This document shows positions 16,465 through 25,885 of a DNA stretch of 64,000 nt, in pieces. Both the position numbers and the translations under genes were made by a program. The stretch's first letter is position 1. Each line of letters starts with the position of its first letter. Source of the stretch: Jatrophihabitans cynanchi (GTDB lineage: Bacteria > Actinomycetota > Actinomycetes > Mycobacteriales > Jatrophihabitantaceae); contig NZ_CP097463.1 in NCBI RefSeq assembly GCF_027247405.1, forward strand, positions 3,348,001-3,412,000. The letters are read 5' to 3'. The notes beneath the pieces were generated by a model, which worked only from the letters and a program-made list of their open reading frames with translations, ran no database searches and was not told the DNA's origin.

Positions 16465-16821
16465 ATGGCGTCGATGACCATGCAGCAAGCGGCGGCCGCC
16501 ACCGGGTGGTCCCCACGGATGCTGCGCTACCTGGAGCAGGCCGGCCTGGTCGCCGCGCTGCGCACCCCGGGCGGCCACCGGCACTACGGGCCCCGTCAGA
16601 TCGAGCGGCTGCAACGGCTGCGCGAGCTGATCGACGGCCACGAACTGGGCATCAGCGACATCGCGTTCGAACTGCGCATGCGCACCGACGCGCGGCTCGC
16701 TCGGGCCGTCGATGAGTGGTTCGGCCCGCTGCACCGCAGCGCGGCACCACCGGGAGCCGGTCTGTACCGCCGGCTCGCCACCCCGGAAACCTCGGTACCA
16801 CCCTCACTCCAAGGAGAGCAC
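16465..16821 (+). CDS. MerR-type DNA-binding domain, in frame with ahcY and without its own stop
   Basis: This segment encodes 119 residues. Residues ~5-75 are a MerR winged [23 protein letters not shown] recognition region, [20 protein letters not shown] wing and helix, then a short helical stretch [21 protein letters not shown] and a Pro/Ser-rich tail. There is no stop codon before GTG 16822, the ahcY start, and the frames are identical. The region could therefore be read as a 612-aa MerR-SAH hydrolase fusion. Alternatively, ahcY is mainly translated from its own AAGGAGAG site and the upstream domain is an N-terminally extended minor form. The long dimerisation coiled coil of classical MerR proteins is missing. 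Confidence 0.7.
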
Positions 16822-18303
<1,482 letters not shown>

Positions 18304-18311
18304 CCGCGCGA

Positions 18312-18363
18312 GCTGGCGTTCGCCGACCACCCCGAAGAACGGGGTGGATCGGCCAACGCCAGC
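18312..18363. terminator. Bidirectional hairpin terminator between ahcY and the SGNH hydrolase
   Basis: A long interrupted hairpin: GCTGGCGTT (18312-18320) pairs with AACGCCAGC (18355-18363), GCCGA with TCGGC inside it, and CCACCCCG (18327-18334) with CGGGGTGG (18340-18347) around AAGAA. It lies between convergent genes and so can serve both. Confidence 0.8.
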
Positions 18364-18404
18364 CGCAAGCTCGCTGGCGCTCGCGAGGCGCGCGGCTCTT
18401 CGCG

Positions 18405-18435
18405 CTGGGGGTACCTCCCGCTTGCGGGGGAGCTC
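18405..18435. repeat. Intergenic GGGGGTACCTCCC element
   Basis: The segment GCTGGGGGTACCTCCCG followed by CTTGCGGGGGAGCTC contains CTCCCGC/GCGGGGGAG-type complementary arms and a GGTACC core. It resembles the palindrome embedded in the aldehyde dehydrogenase gene at 6032-6043, suggesting a short repeat family. The surrounding 18364-18480 holds further GC-rich dyads and no gene. Confidence 0.45.
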
Positions 18436-18481
18436 ATCGCGTGGTGGGTCACCCGCCGTCGCCCATCGCGTCGCGGGGTGG

Positions 18482-19279
18482 TCAGGCTTTCGCGGTGAAG
18501 GCGGGCAGGTAGCCGCCGGACTGGCCGGCCGCGGTCGGGTGGTAGCTCTGCACCAGGTCGGTCCAGTCGACCGAGTGCAGCCACGAGCCGCTGTCGCAGA
18601 TCTCGTGCCCGTTGCCGAACGCGGCGCGCACGTCGGCGAACGCGAAGCCGTGCCGGGTCGCGGCCGCGGAGATCACGCCGTCGAGCACGTCCGCCGCTTC
18701 GTTGATCTTGTTGCGGTCGGTCGAGCTGAGCCCAACGCAGTACCACTTGTCGTGGTAGAAGCGCGGGTAGTCCAGCACCACGACGCGGGCGTTCGGGGCG
18801 TGCGCGCGGATCGCGTTGTAGGTGGTGTCCAGCCAGCCGGGCAGTGACGTGCGCGCCGTGTTCTCCGCCGCGTTGAGTTCGTTGACGCAGGTCGTCGTGC
18901 TGTACAGGACGCAGTCCTGCATCACCGTGGCGAAGCCGAGATCGTTCCCGCCGACCGAGATGCTCACCAGGGTCGTCGTGCCGCTCAACGCGGACACCTG
19001 ACTGGCCGTCACGTCCGTTGTCTTCGCGCCCGAGCAGGCGACCGACACGTAGGAGGCGGGCGCATGCGCGTTGGCCCACAGTTGCGAGTACGCCTTCGTG
19101 CTGCGCAGGCAACTGCCGCTGGCCGAGATGTAGCTGCCGGCGCCCACGCCCGAGGAGTACGAGTCACCGAGCGCGACGTACCTGACGGTGGCGGCCGCGG
19201 CCGGTGCCGCGAACGCGATCAGCGCAGCCGCGGGTGCGGCGAGAAGGGCGATCGAGCGGACGATCCGGGATCTGCGCAC
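18482..19279 (-). CDS. Secreted SGNH/GDSL hydrolase (lipase/esterase)
   Basis: This 265-aa exported enzyme has a signal peptide at ~1-30: MRRSRIVRS, a hydrophobic core, and an APAAAA-type cleavage region. The mature part begins with the GDSYSSG block, nucleophile Ser40. Later blocks are SVGGNDLGF (oxyanion Asn) and SYHPTAAGQ (catalytic His). Six or more cysteines (CLRS, ACSG, QDC, TTC, WYC, EIC) are placed as in Streptomyces-type SGNH lipases with disulfides. It probably hydrolyses lipids or acyl esters outside the cell. The GTG start has GGAGG seven bases upstream. Confidence 0.9.
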   Translation of the reverse strand: MRRSRIVRSIALLAAPAAALIAFAAPAAAATVRYVALGDSYSSGVGAGSYISASGSCLRSTKAYSQLWANAHAPASYVSVACSGAKTTDVTASQVSALSGTTTLVSISVGGNDLGFATVMQDCVLYSTTTCVNELNAAENTARTSLPGWLDTTYNAIRAHAPNARVVVLDYPRFYHDKWYCVGLSSTDRNKINEAADVLDGVISAAATRHGFAFADVRAAFGNGHEICDSGSWLHSVDWTDLVQSYHPTAAGQSGGYLPAFTAKA

Positions 19280-19647
19280 GAGGTGCCTCCGATGAGTGAG
19301 GGGACCGATATGCGGACAGGACTACCAGTTGTCGCCTATGGCGCGCGTAATGCCGTGATCATGGAATCGGCTCGGATCGTCCGGCCGATTCCGGTCGGCC
19401 CGGTTTGGGGCCGCCGCGCTGGTGGTCATCGAGCGGGCGGCGGCGGGGTGACCGGGTGGTTCGGGCGAGCGGCCGCCGGGGAGTCGCTCGGACTCAGTCG
19501 CCGGGCCGTCACCGGCGAACCCGGCTAGACCCGGCTCTGCGGCAGCGGCTTGTTCGATATGTGAAGGCGCGGTTGGATTCGGGCAAATCATCGCTGATTT
19601 CAGCCGAAATGCGTGACACCGTCCGACCGTTGTTCTAATATGGATGG
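19280..19647. other. Non-coding divergent region (368 bp)
   Basis: This is the gap between the divergent SGNH hydrolase and HNH genes. It contains a GGCCGA-N6-TCGGCC dyad (19383-19400) and, at its right end, the -10 of the HNH gene. Base composition falls near 19560-19640. I see no credible gene or RNA. Confidence 0.6.
19636..19641 (+). promoter_or_regulatory. -10 element of the HNH endonuclease gene
   Basis: TAATAT, a near-consensus -10, ends six bases before ATG 19648, with no ribosome-binding site between: a leaderless start. This decides between ATG 19644 and ATG 19648 in different frames. Confidence 0.65.
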
Positions 19648-21119
19648 ATGGCAGTCGACGCGACACTCGAGGCGTTCGCACTGCTCGAGGACCTCAACCG
19701 CGCCCTGGACAAACTCACCAGCACCGACCTGTCCACCCTGACCGGCGAGCAACTGCTGCGCTTCACCAGCGCCTGGGAACGGCACAAACGCCGCGGCACC
19801 GTGCTCGATCACGCCAGCGTCGCCGAACTGGATTCGCGGCACACCGCCGGCGAGAAGGGACTGCGCAGCACCGCCGCACTACTGGGTGAACTGTTGCGCC
19901 TGGACCCGGGGCAGGCCCGCCGGCGGGTACGTGACGCCGGCGACTTCGTCCCCCGGCACGGCCTGTCCGGCGAACTGCTGCCGCCGCTACGGCCGGACAC
20001 CGCCCGGGCCCTGGCCGACGGGGACATCGGGATCGAGCACGCCCGCTCCGTCGGCGACCTGTTCGACGCCCTGCCCGCCCAAACCCTCCAGGCCGAACGG
20101 GCCATCGAAGCCGCCGCCCTGGACGCGGCCGCGGTGTGCGCACCGCACCGGCTGCGGCAATGGTGCGTCCAGGCCGCCGCCCACCTTGACCCCGACGGCA
20201 GCAAACCGTGCGAGGAGGCCAAACGCCGCGACCGCGGCCTGAGCCTGATCGACCAGCCTGACGGCTGGGCCAAGCTCAGCGGCCGGCTCACCCCCCACGC
20301 TGCCGCCGCACTGCGCGCCGTCCTCGGACCCCTGGCCGCACCCGCACCCACCACCGGCAGCGACGGCGAGAGCATCCGGGACGAACGCACCCCCGCCCAA
20401 CGCCGCCACGACGCACTCGCCGAGGCCTGCACCCGGCTCCTACGCACCGGCACCCTGCCCGACACCGGCGGCGCCGCCACCACCATCTTGGTCACCATCG
20501 ACTACCGCGACCTCCTGCACCGCTACTGGCAACACACCCGAAGCGGCAGGGGCACCGGCACTGCAGACTACGGCGACGGACTCGGGACCGACGGATGCGG
20601 TGCCGACAGGTTCGGCTTCGGCGGCGCGAACGGATTCGCAGGCGCCAGCGACGGGCACGCGGTCACCTCCTACGGCACCCTCATCCCCGTGGACGAACTG
20701 CTGCGCCGCGCCGGCGACGCGCACCTCATCCCCGTCGTCCTCAACGACACCGGCGGCGTTATGGCCTACGGCCGCGACCGACGCCTGGCCAGCCCCGGAC
20801 AACGCCGCGCCCTCGCCGCCCGCGACGGCGGTGTGTGCGCCCCGGCTGCACCATCCCCGCCGACTGGTGCGAAGTCCACCACCTGATCCCCTGGCAACAC
20901 GGCGGACGAACTGACCTCGACGAGCTTGCCCTCGTCTGCCCACACGATCACGACGAACTCGACCGTGGCGCCACCCTCACCATGATCAACGGCACACCGC
21001 ACTGGACCGAACCGCCCCACCTCGACCCGCAACAAACACCCCGGCGCAACACCGCCCACCACATCCCCCGCATCCTCACCCACCTCACCGAAGCCGCCGC
21101 CGCCGCTCCGGATCCATAG
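19648..21119 (+). pseudogene. DUF222/HNH endonuclease (13E12 repeat family), frameshifted
   Basis: Residues ~1-330 are a DUF222 domain: a helical region with RHTAGEKGLRSTAALLGELL, PGQARRRVRDA and LTPHAAAALRAVLGPLA. The C-terminal HNH nuclease domain continues only in another frame. In the first frame the sequence passes from LAARDGG to an unrelated VCAPAAPS tail and stops at 20886. One missing base after 20831 explains this, because the next frame continues CVRPGCTIPADWCEVHHLIPW...LVCPHDHDEL to TGA 21117-21119. These nucleases (13E12 family in mycobacteria) are often multicopy and mobile-like. It is either a real inactivating frameshift or a sequencing error. A Gly/Asp-rich segment near residues 300-340 separates the domains. 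Confidence 0.85.
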
Positions 21120-21218
21120 CGAACTGAGTTCGGCAGCAAGGTGAGATTTCGGGCATCGGCGCGTGTTGTTCCCGGACGAGCGGTTCGCGGACCTGTTCTC
21201 GTCGGGTCGGGGACGGCC

Positions 21219-21259
21219 CAGCGTCCCCTGCCGATGCCCAGCCGATCAGCGGGACGCTG
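21219..21259. terminator. Hairpin terminator between the HNH gene and the response regulator
   Basis: CAGCGTCCC (21219-21227) pairs perfectly with GGGACGCTG (21251-21259) between convergent genes. The loop is 23 bases with its own weak dyad. Confidence 0.65.
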
Positions 21260-21264
21260 CTGAG

Positions 21265-21933
21265 TCAGCGCATGCCAGGCCGGATCAGGCCGGTTTCGTA
21301 GGCGGCGATGACGGCTTGCGCGCGGTCGCTGAGGGAGAGTTTCGCCAGAATGTGCGCGACGTGGGTCTTGGCGGTGGTCTCGGCCACGACGAGCTCGGCG
21401 GCGATGTCGGCGTTGGAGCGGCCGCGGCCGATGAGGGTGAGCACTTCGACCTCGCGTGGGGTTAGTGCCGCGAGCTCAGGTGGCGTCGTCGTTGCCGGGG
21501 AGGGCCTGGTGCAGAACTCCTCGATGAGGCGCCGGGTGATCGTTGGCGCGAGCAGCGTCTCACCGCGGGCGACGGTACGGATGGCGTCGGTGAGCTGGTG
21601 GCGCCGGACGTCTTTGAGTAGGAACCCGCTGGCACCGGCCTTCATCGCCTCGTAGACGTACTCGTTGCGGTCGAACGTGGTTAGCACCAGCACGCGTGGC
21701 GGGTTCGGTGCCCTCACGATCTGCCGGGTCGCCTCGATGCCGTCCAGCCCCGGCATCCGGATGTCGACAAGAGCCACGTCCGGGCGGAGTTCACGGATCG
21801 CCGCGACAGCCTGCGCACCGTCGGCTGCTTCGCCGACGACCGTCATATCGTTCTCGAGATCCAGGATCGTGCGCAGCCCGTCGCGGACGATCGCCTCGTC
21901 ATCGGCGATCAAAACACTGATGGCCACGGTCAT
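21265..21933 (-). CDS. NarL/FixJ-family response regulator
   Basis: This response regulator has 222 aa. The receiver domain (~1-120) carries the acidic pair in VLIADDEAIV, the phospho-acceptor aspartate in PDVALVDIRMPG, and the VLTTFDRNEYV and GFLLKD conserved Thr/Lys regions. A LuxR-type HTH (~155-215) follows: LTPREVEVLTLIGRGRSNADIAAELVV, TAKTHVAHILAKL. ATG 21933 overlaps the kinase stop by four bases (ATGA), so the pair is translated together. Targets are unknown; the adjacent divergent DUF998 gene and the kinase promoter are the first candidates. Confidence 0.93.
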   Translation of the reverse strand: MTVAISVLIADDEAIVRDGLRTILDLENDMTVVGEAADGAQAVAAIRELRPDVALVDIRMPGLDGIEATRQIVRAPNPPRVLVLTTFDRNEYVYEAMKAGASGFLLKDVRRHQLTDAIRTVARGETLLAPTITRRLIEEFCTRPSPATTTPPELAALTPREVEVLTLIGRGRSNADIAAELVVAETTAKTHVAHILAKLSLSDRAQAVIAAYETGLIRPGMR

Positions 21934-23108
21934 CGCTCGACGACCGGGAGCCGCGCGCAAAGTCTGAATCCACCGGTGGCCGTGACGTCGGTGTTGAGGA
22001 TGCCACCGAAGACGGTGATGCGTTCGCGCATGCCGGCCAGTCCTCGTCCAGCCGTCGTCGCCGGTGTCGCGGTTCGGCCGGCATCGCAGACCTCGAGTGC
22101 GAGCGCGTCGGGTTCATGAACGATCCGGACCGTGCAGACAGGCGGGCGCGCATGCTTGAGCACGTTGGTCAGCGCCTCCTGCAGCACCCGGTAGCCGGTC
22201 AGGTCGAGGCTGGGTGGTAGCGGCGCCGGGTTTCCCGTGACTTGCATTGTGATCTGCGCTCCCGCCCGCCGGGTGGCTTCGACCAACTCGTCGAGCTGGG
22301 CAAGGCCCGGTTGAGGCGCCAGCATCGGATCGTCACCTTCGTCGAGCAGGCCGAGCAGTCGCCGCATCTCGGTCAGGGTCTGTCGTGCAGTGTGCTCGGT
22401 GCTGGCCAGCTGCTCCCGCGCCTGTTCTACACGGTCGTTGTCCAGCAGGGCGGTGGCGCCGGCCAACTGCAGCACGGTAACGCTCAGCCCGTGTCCGACG
22501 ATGTCGTGCAGTTCGCGGGCGATCCGAGCGCGCTCGGCGCTCGCCGTGACCTCGGCGAGCCGATCACGCTGGGCAGCGAGTTCCACAGTCCGGGCCTGCA
22601 ACTGATCGGTGTGCTCCGCGCGGCGCCGGAACGCATGCCCTAGCGGCCATGCACCGGCGACGACGGCGTAGAAGACGGCGTTCGACCCGGTCAGCGTGAA
22701 CACCGGGTCGGTGAGCTCGTGCACGGCGATGCCCAGCAGGGCCAGCGGCGCGGCCACGGTGACCGCGCTGGTGCCGGCGTAGCGGCCGACGGCGTAGAAC
22801 GCGACGACCGTGGGCAGCAGCGACCCAAGTCCTTCCGGGGCGCCGAAGCTCAGATACTCCACCGCGTCGACGCTGACGACGAACGCCAACACCGCCACGG
22901 GCGACCGCTTCCGCCACACGAGCGCGAGCGCGGTGACGACGTACAAGACCGAGACGACCGGTGCGGGACCGACCAGGTGCCCCAGGTTGTACGACGCCGG
23001 CGGCCACACGTCGGCCTGCGCGATCAGCGCCAGCACGACGGGAAGCACCCAGTCCGAGCGGGGCCACGAGACCCGCCGCACCGGGACCGCGAGTGTCTGT
23101 GCTCCCAC
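21930..23108 (-). CDS. Sensor histidine kinase (HisKA_3 type)
   Basis: This 392-aa membrane kinase has an N-terminal block of about five to six hydrophobic helices (~18-160) without a large extracellular domain, suggesting membrane or envelope sensing. The HisKA_3 dimerisation domain contains the phospho-acceptor His in RIARELHDIVGHGLSV. The HATPase domain shows QEALTNVLKHA (N box) and GRGLAGMRERI (G box). It phosphorylates the coupled NarL-type regulator. GTG 23108 is preceded at seven bases by TATCGT on the same strand, so it is probably leaderless. Confidence 0.92.
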   Translation of the reverse strand: MGAQTLAVPVRRVSWPRSDWVLPVVLALIAQADVWPPASYNLGHLVGPAPVVSVLYVVTALALVWRKRSPVAVLAFVVSVDAVEYLSFGAPEGLGSLLPTVVAFYAVGRYAGTSAVTVAAPLALLGIAVHELTDPVFTLTGSNAVFYAVVAGAWPLGHAFRRRAEHTDQLQARTVELAAQRDRLAEVTASAERARIARELHDIVGHGLSVTVLQLAGATALLDNDRVEQAREQLASTEHTARQTLTEMRRLLGLLDEGDDPMLAPQPGLAQLDELVEATRRAGAQITMQVTGNPAPLPPSLDLTGYRVLQEALTNVLKHARPPVCTVRIVHEPDALALEVCDAGRTATPATTAGRGLAGMRERITVFGGILNTDVTATGGFRLCARLPVVER

Positions 23109-23160
23109 GCACTGGACGATACCGATCGGAACCGGCCAGCACGTCCGTCGTCGGGATGAC

Positions 23161-23185
23161 TCGCGTCGTCACCAGGACGACGCGA
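23161..23185. promoter_or_regulatory. 10-bp perfect inverted repeat upstream of the two-component operon
   Basis: TCGCGTCGTC (23161-23170) and GACGACGCGA (23176-23185) are separated by ACCAG. The centre is about 55-65 bp upstream of the kinase start and its -10 (23116-23121), a normal distance for an activator site. It is a candidate autoregulatory site for the response regulator. Confidence 0.5.
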
Positions 23186-23210
23186 GGCCGTCGAGATCAT
23201 CCGCTGGTGA

Positions 23211-23223
23211 CAACCCGGGGTTG
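23211..23223. promoter_or_regulatory. CAACCC-G-GGGTTG dyad before the DUF998 gene
   Basis: This is a six-base inverted repeat with a single central base, overlapping TTGACG (23221-23226), the only -35-like hexamer before GTG 23284. A repressor or the neighbouring response regulator could bind here. Confidence 0.35.
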
Positions 23224-23283
23224 ACGACCGGACGCTGCCCGGCTTCCTACCGTGCTTGTGTTCCTGACCGGAGGTGTCCCATC

Positions 23284-23964
23284 GTGAAGCAGGTCAACCG
23301 TCCCGCGCGCCCCGTCCGTAGCCTCGCCACGGCCGCACTTGTGTCGGCGTCGTTGTTCCCGCTCATCGTGATCGCGCTCAACCTCGTCCAGCGACGCGAC
23401 TACAGTCCCAGCCGCCAGGCGATCAGCGAACTGGCGCTTGGAACCGGCGGCAGCTTCATGGTCCTCGCGTTCTGCGGGCTCGGCATCGGCATCTTCCTGC
23501 TCGCGCTGATCCTCTTGCGCACCAGCTGCAAAGCCCGCGCCACACCGCTGCTACTCGCCGTCGCCTCCGTGCTCGCCGGTCCCGTCTCCGCCGCGTTCCA
23601 CACCGACCGCACCGGAGCCAAGACCACGATGCACGGCAACATTCACAACGGCGCCGGCCTCGCCGCGTTCCTGCTGATCCTGGTCGCGATGATCACGGCG
23701 GCCTACCGATTCCGGCACCAGCCCAAGTGGCGGTCCCACGCCGCACCCACCACCGCGTTGGCCGCCCTCGGCGTCGTCACGTTCGTCCTCATCCCCCTGC
23801 TCGGCGACAGCCACTTCGGACTCGCCCAACGACTGTTCGTCGGCACCTTCGTCGCCTGGATCCTGACCACCGCCGCTCACGCCCGCAACCTCAGCACGGC
23901 CGAGCACGCCACGCGCGCGTCATCGCCGGACGGCAAACGGGCGACGAGCCTCCCCGGCAGTTGA
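23284..23964 (+). CDS. DUF998 family membrane protein
   Basis: This 226-aa protein has six hydrophobic segments (~13-33, 55-80, 88-108, 125-145, 158-178, 190-208) and the family pattern. NLVQRRDYSPSRQAISELALG lies after the first helix, and histidines follow in FHTDR and MHGNIHNGAGL. DUF998 proteins are uncharacterised membrane proteins common in actinobacteria. GTG 23284 lies 9 bp after GGAGGTG. It is divergent from a two-component system, which may regulate it. Confidence 0.85.
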   Translation: MKQVNRPARPVRSLATAALVSASLFPLIVIALNLVQRRDYSPSRQAISELALGTGGSFMVLAFCGLGIGIFLLALILLRTSCKARATPLLLAVASVLAGPVSAAFHTDRTGAKTTMHGNIHNGAGLAAFLLILVAMITAAYRFRHQPKWRSHAAPTTALAALGVVTFVLIPLLGDSHFGLAQRLFVGTFVAWILTTAAHARNLSTAEHATRASSPDGKRATSLPGS

Positions 23965-24179
23965 CGGGCAGGCTCGGCTGCGAGCGACTTTCCGTGCTCA
24001 ATCTCCGCTCATCGGAATGACACAGAGGGCAACCATGAGCGGATGGTTCTCGAGCCGCGTAGCACGAACCCGGGCCGCTCGATCTGCGCCCATCCATCCC
24101 AGCCTGCTGTCGAACTGATCCCCGAGCACAGTCGCGGTGCCGTACCAGCGAAGTCGAACCCCGTGACCGAGCGGCGAGT
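23965..24179. other. Intergenic region without recognised gene (215 bp)
   Basis: This is the gap between the convergent DUF998 and LUD genes, with somewhat lower GC than the surroundings. A minus-strand frame across it gives a short amino-acid stretch I do not recognise. No hairpin terminator stands out. Confidence 0.4.
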
Positions 24180-24806
24180 TCAGAAGCCGATGGCCTCGCG
24201 CAGCAGCAGCACCGTGCCGCGCCCGGGCTGGTACTCGGCGTTGAGGATGAGCAGCCGGTTGACCGCGCTGGGCTGCCCGTACGCCTGCTGGGCGCGGACG
24301 TTCTCCAACGGCAGCGCGTGCTCCTCGATGCGGCGCAGCGCGGCGTCCAGGTCGGGCACCACCTTCTGCGCCCCGACGACCCAGATCGCGCGCGCCGCGC
24401 CGCCGGCGAACCCCGGCAACTGGCTCCCGCTGGCCGAGGCGATCACCAGCGAGCCCGCCTCGGTGACCGCGGCGACGCTGGCCACAGCGACGTCGGGGCT
24501 GGCGAGCAGCCGCCGGATCTCGTCCGCCTGCGTGGCGCGATCCATGGCCACCGCGCGCGATCTGATCGCGTCGTACCGCTCGCCGTTGAGGTCCTCCTCG
24601 ATGCCGGACAGGCGCAGGGTCTCGCTGGCCCCGGTGAATACACTCGCGCCCGCCGGCACCAGTTCCTTGACACGGGCGCGTGCCGCGTCGGCGTCGTCGA
24701 GGATTTCGACGGTGAAGCCGTGCGCGGTCAGCGCCGCGGCCGTGCGTTCCAGGCTGTCGGCTGTCGCGGGCTCGGCAAACGTCGTTGTCGGCGTCGGTGT
24801 GGTCAT
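24180..24806 (-). CDS. LUD-domain protein (LutC/YkgG-like)
   Basis: This 208-aa protein is of the LUD (lactate utilisation, DUF162) family. ALTAHGFTVEILDDADAAR, LVPAGASVFTGASETLRLSGI, ASVAAVTEAGSLVIAS and IWVVGAQKVVPDLDAALRRI follow the family order. In lactate-oxidising complexes LutC or LldG is a subunit; stand-alone members occur in actinobacteria with unknown roles. No LutA/LutB partner is present here. The start ATG 24806 has AAGGAG upstream. It is divergent from an ECF41 sigma factor gene across a region with an inverted repeat, so it is a likely target of that sigma factor (inference). Confidence 0.85.
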   Translation of the reverse strand: MTTPTPTTTFAEPATADSLERTAAALTAHGFTVEILDDADAARARVKELVPAGASVFTGASETLRLSGIEEDLNGERYDAIRSRAVAMDRATQADEIRRLLASPDVAVASVAAVTEAGSLVIASASGSQLPGFAGGAARAIWVVGAQKVVPDLDAALRRIEEHALPLENVRAQQAYGQPSAVNRLLILNAEYQPGRGTVLLLREAIGF

Positions 24807-24872
24807 GAAGACTCCTTGAAGATCGGTAGCTGAGTTCTCGTCTCATCACTGCGACAAGATGGCCGACCGCAC

Positions 24873-24898
24873 TGTGAGCGCCCGTGCGCCGACTCACA
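24873..24898. promoter_or_regulatory. TGTGAG-N14-CTCACA dyad between the LUD and ECF41 genes
   Basis: These are perfect six-base arms at 24873-24878 and 24893-24898, with a smaller GCGC/GCGC dyad inside. It lies roughly midway between the divergent starts and may be an operator for either gene. Confidence 0.4.
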
Positions 24899-24961
24899 TT
24901 CGGACGTGCTGTCCTGTCGTAGTGCTGACGGCCGCCGCGAGCGAGGAAGGCAGGCGAGAGG

Positions 24962-25873
24962 ATGAGCACCCGATCCGAGGCAGGTGAGCCGGACCTGGAC
25001 GCGGTCATGGGTGAGCGGCGCCGGCTGATCAACGTCACCTACCGGCTGCTCGGCTCGCTCGCCGAGGCGGAGGACGCCGTGCAGGAGGCGTATGCCCGCT
25101 GGTACGCCCTGACCCCGGAGCAGCAGCAGGAGATCGAGAACCCCGCTGCCTGGCTGACGACCGTCGCGAGCCGCATCTGCCTCAACCTGCTCGGCTCGGC
25201 CCGGGCCAGGCGCGAGCGCTACGTCGGCGAGTGGATACCCGAACCAGTGCCCGATCAGAGCGAGTGGACTGGCGCAGCCGTCGACCCGGCCGACCGCGTC
25301 ACCCTCGACGAGTCGGTCAACATGGCGTTCCTGGTCGTGCTCGAGTCGTTGACACCGGCCGAACGGGTCGCGCTCATCCTGCACGACGTCTTCCGGTACC
25401 GCTTCACCGAAGTCGCCGAGATCGTCGGGCGGACGCCGGCCGCTTGCCGGCAACTGGCATCCTCGGCCCGGCGTCGCCTTCGCGCCGCACGGCAACCGGA
25501 TACGCCGGCCGGCCAGCGTGCCGAGATCGTCCGCAACTTCAAGCAAGCCTGGCAGGCCAAGGACATCGCGGCCCTCATCGGCCTACTGGATCCCGAAGCC
25601 GTGGCGACCGCTGACGGCGGCGGGCTGGCCCTGACGTTCCTCGACCCGATCGAGGGCGGCGAGCAGATCGCGCGCGCGTGGATGGAACTGGCTGATCGAG
25701 TGTCGAGCGACATGCAACTGCTCGAGCGCACCGTCAACGGCCAGCCCGGCCTGGTAGCGCAGTCGGGCGGCGTCACCGTGACGGTGTTCGCATTCGACGT
25801 CGTCGGCGGGCGGATCAAGCACATCTGGGTGATGCGCAACCCCGACAAGCTGCGACCCTGGACGACAGGGTGA
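24962..25873 (+). CDS. sigJ: ECF41-group RNA polymerase sigma factor with SnoaL-like C-terminal domain (SigJ type)
   Basis: This 303-aa extracytoplasmic-function sigma factor has region 2 at ~15-85 (RLINVTYRLLGSLAEAEDAVQEAYARWY) and region 4 at ~118-175 (LTPAERVALILHDVF, EVAEIVGRTPAACRQLASSARRRL). It then has a SnoaL/NTF2-like domain at ~185-300. The linker WIPEPVP and the terminal NPDKL motif are hallmarks of the ECF41 group. In that group the fused C-terminal domain both activates and inhibits the factor, in place of an anti-sigma protein. Usual partners are carboxymuconolactone decarboxylase-like or oxidoreductase genes; here the divergent neighbour is a LUD protein. Confidence 0.92.
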   Translation: MSTRSEAGEPDLDAVMGERRRLINVTYRLLGSLAEAEDAVQEAYARWYALTPEQQQEIENPAAWLTTVASRICLNLLGSARARRERYVGEWIPEPVPDQSEWTGAAVDPADRVTLDESVNMAFLVVLESLTPAERVALILHDVFRYRFTEVAEIVGRTPAACRQLASSARRRLRAARQPDTPAGQRAEIVRNFKQAWQAKDIAALIGLLDPEAVATADGGGLALTFLDPIEGGEQIARAWMELADRVSSDMQLLERTVNGQPGLVAQSGGVTVTVFAFDVVGGRIKHIWVMRNPDKLRPWTTG

Positions 25874-25885
25874 CGCGAGCCGCGA

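Noticed and set aside
16409-16821. SAH riboswitch upstream of ahcY
   Set aside because: The sequence upstream of ahcY is occupied by the MerR coding frame. No candidate aptamer structure was apparent in the short 56-bp gap at 16409-16464.
19280-21264. Insertion sequence or intron carrying the HNH nuclease
   Set aside because: No terminal inverted repeats, target duplications or intron core structures were seen around it. DUF222-HNH genes are ordinary chromosomal multicopy genes in actinobacteria.
23998-24179. Minus-strand coding remnant in the gap after DUF998
   Set aside because: A frame gives a stretch with non-shadow-like composition, but it has no start signal, no recognised domain, and continues upstream only as a frame antisense to and overlapping the real LUD gene. 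I could not support a gene.
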